Shown: positions 31,858 through 40,343 of the stretch, piece by piece
How positions within the stretch are numbered: position 1 is the first letter of the stretch
Layout of the letters: the number at the start of each line of letters is the position of its first letter
Assembly (NCBI GenBank): GCA_029550965.1
Contig: JAKPGJ010000009.1
Location: 1-64,000 of the forward strand
Direction of reading: 5' to 3'
Source of the DNA: Bacillota bacterium
Lineage (GTDB): Bacteria; Bacillota; Clostridia; Oscillospirales; CAG-382
Length of the DNA stretch: 64,000 bases
Notes under the pieces: generated by a model
The model's database searches: none
What the model saw: only the letters and a program-made list of their open reading frames with translations
What the model was told of the DNA's origin: nothing
Position numbers and translations under genes: made by a program

Positions 31858-33806
31858 TTTTTCGTCATGATCGGATTGATCACCGTTATCTGCGGTTTGT
31901 CGGATGACGCATTGCGCTTTTGCTGCATTTCAAGCTCCTGCTCTTCCTGCGTTTTATACTGATAGGTCGGCACAATTTCCGAAATCAGCGCCCGCGCGTC
32001 GCAGTTTTCGTTCCGAAGGGCTAACCTTAGCTTCTCCAGCTTGGCGAGGAACTCGTCGTCGTCGAACTCGATCGGTTTTCCGATATAAATCAGGTCGTTC
32101 TCGGTCTGCGTCATCTCTTCCTCGGCCATCAGAAGCTCTTCATACAGCTTCTCGCCCGGACGAAGGCCGGTGAACTGGATGTCGATATCCTCGTACGGCT
32201 TGAATCCGGACAGTTTTATCATCATTTCGGCAAGGTCGAGGATTTTGACCGGCTGTCCCATATCCAGTATGAATATTTCTCCGCCCTTCGCCAGCGCGCC
32301 CGCTTCGATTACCAGCGAAACCGCTTCCGGGATGGTCATAAAGTAGCGGATAATGTCGGGGTGCATGACGGTGACCGGTCCGCCCTCTTTGATTTGCTCT
32401 TTAAACAGCGGAACCACGCTTCCGTTGCTGCCCAGCACGTTTCCAAACCGTACGGCCACAAACTCGGTTTTGGAGCGGCGGTTGTAGCACTGTATGATCA
32501 TCTCGCAGATGCGCTTTGTGGCGCCCATCACGTTGGTCGGGTTCACCGCTTTGTCGGTCGAAATCAGAACAAAGCGTTTCGCGCCGTATTTGTCGGCGGC
32601 TTTTACGGTTATCAGCGTGCCGAACACATTGTTCTTAATCGCTTCGTTCGGGCTTTCCTCCATCAGCGGAACATGCTTATGCGCAGCCGCGTGATAGACA
32701 ATGTCGGGACGGTATTTTTCGAAAATGCTGTTGATTCTCTTTTCGTCCCGTACCGAACCGATTAAAACCGTTAAGTTCAGGTCCGGATGCTTTCTTTTCA
32801 GCTCGTTTTGAATATCGTAGGCGCTGTTCTCATAAATGTCAAGAATAATCAGCCTGCCCGGTTTGTGCCCCGCGATCTGGCGGCACAGCTCGCTTCCGAT
32901 AGAACCGCCGCCGCCGGTCACAAGGATGGTCTTGCCCTCGACATAACCGAGAATTCTTTCCGTGTCAATTTTAATCGGACGCCTGCCGAGCAGGTCTTCG
33001 ATTTCGACCGGACGAACCTTTGACAGGTCAACCTCTCCGTTCACAAGCTCGTAAATGCTCGGCAGCATCTTCAGCTCGCACTTGGTTTCCTTGCAGATGT
33101 TTAAGATATCGGTTCGGTCGGCGCTGAGCGCGGACGGTATGGAGTATATAATCTGGTTGACTTTGTATTTTTTTACCGCATCCGGGATGTCCTTTCTGGT
33201 TCCGACGACCTTGACGCCGCAGATACGGCTTCCGATTTTTTCCGGGTCGTCGTCAATGACGCAGACTACCCTGCTGTTGTTAAACTTCGCGCTGCTGCTG
33301 ATGTCCCGGATTAAAAGGTCGCCGGCTCTGCCCGCGCCGATAATCATAATGTTTGTATGGCAGCGTCCAAGTTTCCGAACAAATTTTAAGATATGGTGGT
33401 ACGTTTTGTTGGAAAACCTTAAAAGCGCGGTCAGGCAGATCAGCAGCAGCATGTATATGATATAGCAGCTTCTCGGAAGCCCCATATCCAAAAGCATGCT
33501 TCCGGTAAAGAAGGAAATCGCCGAGAGAAAACATGCGATCAGGATCCGAATCGCTTCGCTCATGCTGGCGAATTCCCAGATACTGTTGTACAGACCGAAC
33601 GCCAAAAAGACAAGAAGGGTTACGATGATACTGTACGGCAGGTACGAAACAAGCCTTTCCGTATAATGCGGGTTTACCCTTTCAATCGAAAGATCAAACC
33701 GAAGCAGCAGTGCCGCGTAGGAGGAAAACGCGATAATGATAATATCGCAGAACAGCATTAAAGCGGTTTGTATATATTTTTTCAAAAAATTGCATTCCTT
33801 TTTCAT
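31854..33806 (-). CDS. Membrane-bound nucleotide-sugar 4,6-dehydratase (FlaA1/CapD type)
   Basis: A 650-residue protein from the ATG at 33806 (the frame is open further, to 33962, but those residues are atypical; a TTG at 33785 behind AAAGGAA is another option). Four membrane segments at about 12-130 precede a first Rossmann domain (IMIIGAGRAGDLLIRDI). A catalytic short-chain dehydrogenase domain (about 285-560) follows, with VTGGGGSIGSELCRQ, YHAAAHKHVPLME, ISTDKAVNPTNVMGATKR and FGNVLGSNGSV. These enzymes convert UDP-GlcNAc-type sugars to 4-keto-6-deoxy forms for capsule or glycan synthesis. The usual Tyr-XXX-Lys is replaced by the Met/Lys type, as is normal for this family. Confidence 0.93.
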   Translation of the reverse strand: MKKECNFLKKYIQTALMLFCDIIIIAFSSYAALLLRFDLSIERVNPHYTERLVSYLPYSIIVTLLVFLAFGLYNSIWEFASMSEAIRILIACFLSAISFFTGSMLLDMGLPRSCYIIYMLLLICLTALLRFSNKTYHHILKFVRKLGRCHTNIMIIGAGRAGDLLIRDISSSAKFNNSRVVCVIDDDPEKIGSRICGVKVVGTRKDIPDAVKKYKVNQIIYSIPSALSADRTDILNICKETKCELKMLPSIYELVNGEVDLSKVRPVEIEDLLGRRPIKIDTERILGYVEGKTILVTGGGGSIGSELCRQIAGHKPGRLIILDIYENSAYDIQNELKRKHPDLNLTVLIGSVRDEKRINSIFEKYRPDIVYHAAAHKHVPLMEESPNEAIKNNVFGTLITVKAADKYGAKRFVLISTDKAVNPTNVMGATKRICEMIIQCYNRRSKTEFVAVRFGNVLGSNGSVVPLFKEQIKEGGPVTVMHPDIIRYFMTIPEAVSLVIEAGALAKGGEIFILDMGQPVKILDLAEMMIKLSGFKPYEDIDIQFTGLRPGEKLYEELLMAEEEMTQTENDLIYIGKPIEFDDDEFLAKLEKLRLALRNENCDARALISEIVPTYQYKTQEEQELEMQQKRNASSDKPQITVINPIMTKK

Positions 33807-33998
33807 TTGATACTCTGCATTAGGATCAACCGGCAAAAAACCGAAAAATCCGAATTCACCTTCCCTTCCAAGAATCGGAAGTAATTGTAGCACACATGTG
33901 TTAACAAAAAAACATTGTCCCGTAAAATCGGTTATATCGCCAAAAACAGGCTTTTTTATCAATATAATTTCTTACTATCGATTATTGACAATTTTAAA

Positions 33999-34634
33999 TC
34001 AACGTACACGGTATTTCGCGAAATAGGGATTCCGCGCTTTTTCGTCCGAGAGCGTGGTGGGTCCTTCGTGGCCCGGATAGACCGCGTAATCGCCGGGGAG
34101 GTTATACAGCATTTTCAGCGTTTTTTCCATCTCTTGCGGGTCTCCGTACAGGTCGGTTCTGCCGATGCTGTTTTTAAAGAGCGTGTCGCCGGTAAACATA
34201 ATGTCGTCGAAAATATAGCAGACGCTTCCTTTCGTGTGTCCCGGCGCGGGAATGACGTAAAATTCAAAACTGCCCACCTTATAGCTGCCCTCCTTGTCAA
34301 ACAGAACGTCCGCTTTTTCAAAGGGGCGCGGATCATAGGGCAGCATCGCGGAAAACATGTCCCGCTCGGTCAGGAAATGCTCGTCGTGCTTGTGAATCCC
34401 GACCAAAGTGTTTGCATTCTTCAGGTCGCCCACCGCAAGAATATGGTCGAAATGGCCGTGCGTCAGCAGAATAACCCGGCAGGCAGCGTCCATTTTGAAA
34501 AGCGCGTCGCGTATGACCGTAATCTCCGCGCCCGGGTCAATGACAACCGCGTCCCTGGAGTCCTTTTTCCGAACAATATAACAGTTGGTGCGCACCGGTC
34601 CGACTTCGACTTTTTTTATGAGATACTCACCCAT
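33999..34634 (-). CDS. MBL-fold metallo-hydrolase (glyoxalase II-like)
   Basis: A 211-residue zinc hydrolase. Metal ligands are in LTHGHFDHI (about 57-65), APGHTKGSVCYIF and the FTGDTLF Asp, with the final His in VYPGHEGPTT. It belongs to the short YcbL/GloB-like group found in many clostridia. The substrate is probably a thioester or related small molecule, not provable from sequence. GGAG lies 8 bases before the ATG. It is not clearly linked to its neighbours. Confidence 0.9.
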   Translation of the reverse strand: MGEYLIKKVEVGPVRTNCYIVRKKDSRDAVVIDPGAEITVIRDALFKMDAACRVILLTHGHFDHILAVGDLKNANTLVGIHKHDEHFLTERDMFSAMLPYDPRPFEKADVLFDKEGSYKVGSFEFYVIPAPGHTKGSVCYIFDDIMFTGDTLFKNSIGRTDLYGDPQEMEKTLKMLYNLPGDYAVYPGHEGPTTLSDEKARNPYFAKYRVR

Positions 34635-34903
34635 TGTTGCTTCTCCTTACAGTTATCATACACTTTTAACGATTCGGTATCAGTTTTTTAAGTATATTTC
34701 ACGAAAGGTTCGGGAATAGTATTACTGCTCAGTTCAAACATACGATTCTGCAATCTTGACAACCAATAAGGCAACGAGAACGCGAGCAGCAAGCGGCGAT
34801 TTTATTTTGTTTTTAACTTTTATAAAATCTCCATTTTTTATTATATCACACGTCGCGGATTATGTAAAGCGTTTGTTTTACATAGAATCAGGAGGTGAAA
34901 CAG

Positions 34904-35077
34904 ATGAGTCCGAAGGAATTGCTTTATATAGAAGACGCGCTCAATCATGTTCAGTTCTTAAAAACGCAGTGTACAGAATGCGCAAACCAACTTAAAGACC
35001 AAAATTTGAAAAACTTTGTAAACGATCTGATACAGCAGAACACCCAGCTTTTCAATCAGCTTTATCAGGTCCTTTAA
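34904..35077 (+). CDS. Small spore-coat-associated protein
   Basis: A 57-residue protein from the ATG at 34904, 8 bases after AGGAGG. It is helical and Gln/Asn-rich (LLYIEDALNHVQFLKTQC, ANQLKDQNLKNFVNDLI), a style common for short partners of CotF-type coat proteins. It lies 33 bases upstream of such a gene. No firm family name. Confidence 0.65.
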   Translation: MSPKELLYIEDALNHVQFLKTQCTECANQLKDQNLKNFVNDLIQQNTQLFNQLYQVL

Positions 35078-35110
35078 ACAATAGTTTTTTTAAAAGAAAG
35101 GAAACGGATT

Positions 35111-35359
35111 ATGGACGATAAAACCTTAATGGAAAACCTGCTGATCACCGTCAAAGCCACCAGCGGCCTGCTTTACAACGGCACCATCGAATCCTCGACG
35201 GCCAACGTTCGCAGCGCGTTTGACAGCGTTCTGGAAAAAACCATGAATATGCAAAAAGACATTTACGCGAAAATGAGCGAAAAAGGCTGGTATCAGGTCA
35301 CCCCGGTCGAACAGCAGAAAATTACGCAAACCGCGCAGAAATTCTCGCAAATGCAGTAA
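35111..35359 (+). CDS. Spore coat protein, CotF family
   Basis: An 82-residue protein covering a CotF-type domain: LLITVKATSGLLYNGTIESST, then NVRSAFDSVL and MQKDIYAKMSEKGWY. The last motif, with Met-Gln then KGWY, is characteristic. Such proteins pack in the outer layers of the spore. AAAGGAAACG precedes the ATG. It forms a pair with the short gene upstream and ends at a hairpin terminator. Confidence 0.85.
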   Translation: MDDKTLMENLLITVKATSGLLYNGTIESSTANVRSAFDSVLEKTMNMQKDIYAKMSEKGWYQVTPVEQQKITQTAQKFSQMQ

Positions 35360-35373
35360 ATTCCGACACGAAG

Positions 35374-35424
35374 ATCCCGTATGACCTGTCAAAAAGCGGC
35401 AGGCGCATTTACGGGATTTTTTTA
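35374..35424 (+). terminator. Terminator after the coat protein genes
   Basis: ATCCCGTA and TACGGGAT form the base of a long hairpin with inner pairing, followed by T7. Confidence 0.75.
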
Positions 35425-35454
35425 TTGACAGAATTAAATAAAAAATGCTATGAT
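35425..35454 (+). promoter_or_regulatory. Promoter of the dockerin-protein operon
   Basis: TTGACA (35425-35430) and TATGAT (35449-35454) are 18 bases apart, 43 bases before the start codon. Confidence 0.65.
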
Positions 35455-35497
35455 GAAAATCATAAAATAATAAATACATTTTATCAGGAGCTTTACA

Positions 35498-37237
35498 ATG
35501 AAAAGAATTTTAGCGGTTGTCCTTTTTTGTTTTATGGCGCTCGGCGTTTTTGCTCTGCCGATCTCGGCCAGTCCGGTCAATGCCGGCGTGACGGTTAAAA
35601 TGCCCACGACCGAACCGGTTTTGGACGGCGTCGTCAGCGAGGGCGAGTACGGCGAGAAAATTCACACCGTCGATTACAGCAGCGACGAATTTATTGCCGA
35701 GTTCGACACAGACAAAGATATCCGGGCGGATTTCTACATGACCTGGAAAGAGGACAGCCTTTACATGGCGTGGGTTGTTTTCGCAGAGAAACACACGCCC
35801 ATCGACGCTTCGATTGACTACAATCGCGACGGAAAAGCGGACGCCGAAATCGGCGGTACGGATTTAGCGTACATGTATTTAGGCTCCTGCGTGCAGTTTA
35901 TGCTTTGCACCGGCGCGCCCGACATCCATCAGAAAAAATACCAGACAAACACATGGTCGGGGAATTACCTCGAAGCCGGTCTTGTCTATCTCAACGACGG
36001 CAAAAGCCAAAAATTCATGTGGAGCGTCCCGCAAAGCGCCGTTGACTTTACGGCGCAGACGTTTGACTTCTGCGGAAGCCGGGATGAGGAGAATAAAACT
36101 ACCACCTACGAAACCAGAATCCCGCTTGCGGCGCTCGGCATGCAGAACATCGGCGCCGGAACCCGGCTCGGGCTGATCTATGCCGTCGGCGATCAGGAGA
36201 ATTTTGAAACCGCGCCGAATATGTGCGAATGGCAGAACGGCATTTTAAACGGCAAGAATATGGACGCTGGCGCGGTCATAACCCTCTCGGACGCCACCAC
36301 CGACGGGCTGATTGTAGGCGCGCCGGTTCAGAACCCCGACTACAACATCACAGTGTCCGCGCCGGCTTCCTATATGCCGGGCGATACCCTTCAGGTCAAA
36401 ATGACGCTGAACGACATTCAAACGGCGGGCGGCTATCCTTACATAAAGCTTTCGCTTTATTACGATAAAGACAAGGTCGAACCGGTCGTCAAGAACGACG
36501 GAGACGTAAACGAAGCGATGTCGTCCTTCCTTGAAAAAGCGCCCAACAAGAACAGCTGGGAAGGCATATGCAGGCTGGACGAGAACGACGCCCGGTATGA
36601 CATCTCGTTTATGAATCCGTCCTTCAACGGCGCGGCGGTCGACCACGGCGACCTTGTTATTTCGGTGCCCTTCAACGTCAAAAGCGGCGCAACCGGAAAG
36701 ATTATCTTCCAGGTTCCGCATAAAAGCACCCTGTGCGTCGATACGAATCTGAAAAAGCATTACGGCAACGCCGGAATGGCGGCGGTCGAGCCTGCCGTCG
36801 AAGACGAGGATTTGACGCTCAAACCGGGCAGCAGGCTCACGATTGAAAGCGATAACGGTCGGCGCTATCTGAAGGGCATGCGGGATGAGACCACCGTAAA
36901 CGAAATCAAGGCGGAATTCAGCGGCAGCGTTACCATCCTTGACAGGGACGGCAACCCGCTTTCCGGCAGCGACTATGTCGGAACCGGCTGTACCGTTACC
37001 GCCGGAACGAACACCGTTACCGTCTTCCTGCTGGGCGACGCGAACGGCGACGGCGTCGTCGATTCGCTCGACTACCTGATCGCGAAAAGAATCATTATAG
37101 GCACAGCTGCGTATGATGATTTGACGGTTAAAGCAGTATGCGTAACCGGCGGGGATACGCCCGATTCGTTAGATTATTTAAGAATTAAAAAATACTGCAT
37201 AAGTACATACGATTTATACGGTGAAGGCGTTGCATAA
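35498..37237 (+). CDS. Secreted protein with CBM9/DOMON-like, cohesin-like and dockerin regions
   Basis: A 579-residue protein. A signal peptide (about 1-24) is followed by a beta-sandwich region at about 28-265 (TEPVLDGVVSEGEYG, DLAYMYLGS, YETRIPLAALG) like family 9 carbohydrate-binding/DOMON domains. Residues about 285-430 resemble a cohesin fold (SAPASYMPGDTLQVKMTLNDI, FNVKSGATGKIIF). The C-terminal dockerin-like part has a first calcium loop, GDANGDGVVDSLDYLI, and a second, incomplete repeat, GGDTPDSLDYLRIKKYCI. The product is likely at the cell surface and binds glycan and protein partners, as in cellulosome-like assemblies. No catalytic domain is seen. The lipoprotein gene starts immediately after the stop. 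Confidence 0.75.
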   Translation: MKRILAVVLFCFMALGVFALPISASPVNAGVTVKMPTTEPVLDGVVSEGEYGEKIHTVDYSSDEFIAEFDTDKDIRADFYMTWKEDSLYMAWVVFAEKHTPIDASIDYNRDGKADAEIGGTDLAYMYLGSCVQFMLCTGAPDIHQKKYQTNTWSGNYLEAGLVYLNDGKSQKFMWSVPQSAVDFTAQTFDFCGSRDEENKTTTYETRIPLAALGMQNIGAGTRLGLIYAVGDQENFETAPNMCEWQNGILNGKNMDAGAVITLSDATTDGLIVGAPVQNPDYNITVSAPASYMPGDTLQVKMTLNDIQTAGGYPYIKLSLYYDKDKVEPVVKNDGDVNEAMSSFLEKAPNKNSWEGICRLDENDARYDISFMNPSFNGAAVDHGDLVISVPFNVKSGATGKIIFQVPHKSTLCVDTNLKKHYGNAGMAAVEPAVEDEDLTLKPGSRLTIESDNGRRYLKGMRDETTVNEIKAEFSGSVTILDRDGNPLSGSDYVGTGCTVTAGTNTVTVFLLGDANGDGVVDSLDYLIAKRIIIGTAAYDDLTVKAVCVTGGDTPDSLDYLRIKKYCISTYDLYGEGVA

Positions 37238-37624
37238 ATGGCAAGAAAAACTTATCTAATCAGACTTCTCATTTTCATATCGCTGTTTTCCCTGTGCTGG
37301 TCGGTATCTTCCTGCGAAGAAAAACCAGAAAAAGTCTATCTGGACGGAATGTACGCGAACGGCAATCTGAATGTCGGCTATGTCTTTTTTCCCGACGGAA
37401 CCGGTTATCAGATTATCTCTCAGGAACACTTTTTAATGGAATACGAAATTTCAGAAGGCGTCATTACCATCACCACCCTTTTAAAAGACGCGAAAATCAC
37501 CAAAGCCTTTCCGTTTGAAAAAAGCGGCGACGACATCGTAATCGACGGCGTCGTTTACAAGTATATTCCCGACGACGCGTCCGACGGTTCAGCGCGCGTT
37601 CCTTCCGGCGTTTCAGCATGGTAA
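37238..37624 (+). CDS. Small lipoprotein
   Basis: A 128-residue protein. A basic start and hydrophobic stretch (LIRLLIFISLFSLCWSV) end in a lipobox-like SVSSC, so it is probably lipidated on that Cys. The rest is a small beta-rich domain (GMYANGNLNVGYVFFPDGTGYQ...) resembling short DUF5640-like lipoproteins. It begins on the base after the dockerin-protein stop, which implies co-translation and a shared surface role. Function unknown. Confidence 0.65.
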   Translation: MARKTYLIRLLIFISLFSLCWSVSSCEEKPEKVYLDGMYANGNLNVGYVFFPDGTGYQIISQEHFLMEYEISEGVITITTLLKDAKITKAFPFEKSGDDIVIDGVVYKYIPDDASDGSARVPSGVSAW

Positions 37625-37651
37625 TGGATTAAAATTTTGCATTTAAATATA

Positions 37652-37680
37652 TTGACAAAACCGAATTCGCAATATATAAT
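37652..37680 (+). promoter_or_regulatory. Consensus sigma-A promoter of the T-box operon
   Basis: TTGACA (37652-37657) and TATAAT (37675-37680) with a 17-base spacer match consensus exactly. Transcription should begin near 37687, giving a leader of about 280 bases. Confidence 0.88.
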
Positions 37681-37696
37681 AATGAAAAATTTAATA

Positions 37697-37945
37697 AATG
37701 CGTTGACGAGGACACGAGCAATTCAGAGTCTGGTGCGCAGAGAACTGCCGGCCGGTGCGAGGCAGTAGCCGTCTGCATTTGCTTATCACCTCCGAGCAGC
37801 AATACCGAAAGTATATATATGCTATGAGTAAGTATTGACGGAAAGCTCCGCCGTAAAAATGGAGCAGCGTTGTTGGACGCGGCAAATGAGTGGTTAATGA
37901 AGGCACATTGAATGGCTTCATCTCGTTGCAGATGAAGCCTTTTTT
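37697..37945 (+). ncRNA. T-box leader RNA
   Basis: The leader has the T-box landmarks in order. GAGGA lies near 37709. The AGAGA bulge is at 37739-37743, opening an apical hairpin ACTGCC/GGCAGT whose loop carries GGTGCGA (37754-37760). The 3' side of stem I is TCACCTCCGAGC (37786-37797). A stem III follows with GAGTAAG, GACGG and CCGCCGTAA (37825-37855), then a T-box-like segment AATGAGTGGTTAATGA (37885-37900) with TGGT to pair with tRNA ACCA. ATC at 37785-37787, followed by A, is the best specifier (Ile), though stem I pairing could not be fully resolved. ATGAAG (37897-37902) can pair with CTTCAT of the terminator arm, giving the antiterminator. Uncharged tRNA would thus turn on the downstream synthetase. 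Confidence 0.8.
37914..37945 (+). terminator. T-box-controlled terminator
   Basis: GGCTTCATCT-CGTTGC-AGATGAAGCC is followed by T6. Its left arm can instead pair with the T-box segment. Confidence 0.9.
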
Positions 37946-37967
37946 ATATCACTTGAGGAGGTATTGA

Positions 37968-40256
37968 ATGGAAAACCAGAATCAGACCAAATTAATCGCC
38001 GAAAGACTCAGGGGAGCAAGACTGAACGCTGAGATTTCAACCGCGGAAATGGCGCGCATCTGCGGAATTGACGAGGAAAAATATCTGACGCTTGAAAAGG
38101 GAGAAGAAGATTTTTCATTTACTTTCCTGTACAACTGCGCGAACGCGCTCGGCATGGATATTTCCGAGCTGGTTTCGGGCGACAACCCCAAACTGAACTT
38201 TTTCAACATCACGCGCGCCGGCGAGGGCATGCCGATTAAGCGCAGAGAGGGCTTCCAGTACAGACACATCGCCCCGCTTTTGAAAAACAGGCTGTCGGAA
38301 CCCTTTATCGTTACCGCAAAATACGACGAGGAAGCGCAGAACAAACCCATCCCGCTTTCCGTACATAAGGGGCAGGAGTTTGATCTGGTGCTCAAAGGTT
38401 CGCTCAAGGTTCAGCTGGACGGCCATATCGTCACGCTGAACGAAGGCGACTCGATTTACTATGACGCCTCGCACAGCCACGGCATGATCGCGGTCGGCGG
38501 AAGCGACTGCGTGTTCCTTGCCGTCGTCTTTAAAGCCGAGGACGGCAGCGCGACGGATATCGAGCCGGTTCCCGTTATCCGCGCGGAAGTTCAAAAAGGC
38601 GCTTCGGAATCCAGATACGATCATCTGATTTATAAAAAGTTTGTCACCGAGACCGTCGCGGAGGACGGCACGCTGCAGTCGTTCGAGATTCATCCGACGC
38701 CGGATTTCAACTTCTCGTACGATGTTTTGGACGCGCTGGCCGAAAAATGCCCGGACAAACGCGCGCTTTTGTGGGTTTCCGCCGACAAGCAGACCGAGCG
38801 CAGCTTTACCTTTGCCGAAATGCGCAGCCTTACCAACAAAACCGCGAACTACCTGCGCTCGCTGGGCATCGAAAAAGGCGACCGGGTCATGCTGGTCTTA
38901 AAACGGCATTACGAGTTCTGGATGGCGATTCTTGCGCTGCACAAGCTCGGCGCCGTCGCGGTTCCCGCAACCCATCTGCTGATGGAGAAGGATTATGTCT
39001 ACCGCTTCAACGCCGGCAAGATCAAAGCCGTGATTGCCACCGCCGAGGACTGGTGCACTGCGGAGATTGACAAAGCCGCTCCGCAGTGCCCGACGCTGAC
39101 CGTCAAATCCATTGTCAAGGGAACCAAAGAAGGCTGGTCCAGCTTCGACAGCGGCGTCGCCGCGGCAAGCGAAGAATTCGAGCGCGTGCCCACCAGCAAG
39201 GACGATCCCTCGATTATGTTCTTCACTTCGGGTACCACCGGTTATCCCAAGATCGCGACCCATAACTTCGCCTACCCGCTCGGTCATATCATCACCGCGC
39301 GCTGGTGGCATCACGTCAACCCCGACGGCCTGCACCTGACGGTCGCCGACACGGGCTGGGGCAAAGCGCTCTGGGGAAAACTGTACGGACAATGGCTGTG
39401 CGAATGCGCCGTTTTCGTCTATGACCTGGAGAAATTCTCGGCGGAAGACCTGCTTCCGATGTTCGCGAAGTACAAAATCACCTCTTTCTGCGCTCCGCCG
39501 ACCATTTACAGATTCCTCATCAAAGAAGACCTTTCCAAGTACGACCTCTCGTCAATCGAGTACGCGACCACCGCCGGAGAGGCGCTCAACCCCGAAGTAT
39601 TCAACCGCTTCTATGAAGCGACCGGTCTGGTCATTTACGAAGGCTACGGTCAGACCGAGACCACGCTGACCATCGGCAACCTTTACGGCAAAAAGCCGAA
39701 GATCGGTTCGATGGGTCTTCCCAGCCCCGCGTATGAAGTGGATATTCTGCGCGAGGACGGCACCAAAGCCGATATCGGCGAGGTCGGCGAGATTGTCATC
39801 AAGACCGACAAGGAAGTGCCCGGCCTGTTCATGGGCTACTATCTGAACGAAGAGAAAACAAAAGAAGTATGGCACGACGGTTATTACCACACCGGCGACA
39901 CCGCATGGCGCGACGAGGACGGCTACTTCTGGTACGTCGGCAGAACCGACGACGTCATCAAATCGAGCGGCTACCGCATCGGTCCGTTTGAAATCGAAAG
40001 CGTCATCATGGAGCTGCCCTATGTGCTCGAGTGCGCCATCACAGGCGTTCCGGACGAAATCAGAGGTCAGATTATCAAAGCGACCATCGTGCTTACCAAA
40101 GGCACCGAGCCGACGGAAGCACTCAAGAAAGAGATTCAGGAGTATGTAAAGCACCGCACCGCGCCGTATAAGTACCCAAGAATCGTCGAGTTCGTCGAGA
40201 GCCTGCCCAAGACCATCAGCGGCAAGATTAGAAGAGTAGAATTAAAAAATAGATAA
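37968..40256 (+). CDS. XRE HTH-cupin-AMP-forming acyl-CoA synthetase fusion
   Basis: A 762-residue protein with three parts. Residues about 8-65 are an XRE-type helix-turn-helix (AERLRGARLNAEISTAEMAR). Residues about 110-185 are a cupin (HKGQEFDLVLKGSL, GDSIYYDASHSHG). The remainder is an acyl-adenylate/CoA ligase: P-loop FFTSGTTGYPKIA near 420, YGQTETT near 565, YHTGDTAW near 643, the hinge KSSGYRIGPFEIES near 668, and the catalytic Lys in PKTISGKIRR near 755. The ligase activates a carboxylic acid to its CoA thioester via the AMP ester; the closest style is medium- or branched-chain acyl-CoA synthetase. The HTH-cupin half is normally a separate regulator. AGGAGG lies 6 bases ahead of the ATG. 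A T-box leader controls it. Confidence 0.88.
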   Translation: MENQNQTKLIAERLRGARLNAEISTAEMARICGIDEEKYLTLEKGEEDFSFTFLYNCANALGMDISELVSGDNPKLNFFNITRAGEGMPIKRREGFQYRHIAPLLKNRLSEPFIVTAKYDEEAQNKPIPLSVHKGQEFDLVLKGSLKVQLDGHIVTLNEGDSIYYDASHSHGMIAVGGSDCVFLAVVFKAEDGSATDIEPVPVIRAEVQKGASESRYDHLIYKKFVTETVAEDGTLQSFEIHPTPDFNFSYDVLDALAEKCPDKRALLWVSADKQTERSFTFAEMRSLTNKTANYLRSLGIEKGDRVMLVLKRHYEFWMAILALHKLGAVAVPATHLLMEKDYVYRFNAGKIKAVIATAEDWCTAEIDKAAPQCPTLTVKSIVKGTKEGWSSFDSGVAAASEEFERVPTSKDDPSIMFFTSGTTGYPKIATHNFAYPLGHIITARWWHHVNPDGLHLTVADTGWGKALWGKLYGQWLCECAVFVYDLEKFSAEDLLPMFAKYKITSFCAPPTIYRFLIKEDLSKYDLSSIEYATTAGEALNPEVFNRFYEATGLVIYEGYGQTETTLTIGNLYGKKPKIGSMGLPSPAYEVDILREDGTKADIGEVGEIVIKTDKEVPGLFMGYYLNEEKTKEVWHDGYYHTGDTAWRDEDGYFWYVGRTDDVIKSSGYRIGPFEIESVIMELPYVLECAITGVPDEIRGQIIKATIVLTKGTEPTEALKKEIQEYVKHRTAPYKYPRIVEFVESLPKTISGKIRRVELKNR

Positions 40257-40343
40257 AAAATCAAAAAACCGCTCCGTTAGAGGGTACTTCATAGGGGTTT
40301 TATGATGCAAAAACATTGGCATAGTTCGGTATGTATTTACCGG

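Noticed and set aside
33807-33962. 52-residue N-terminal extension of the 4,6-dehydratase
   Set aside because: The membrane region typical of the family begins right after the ATG at 33806; the extra residues are unlike family members.
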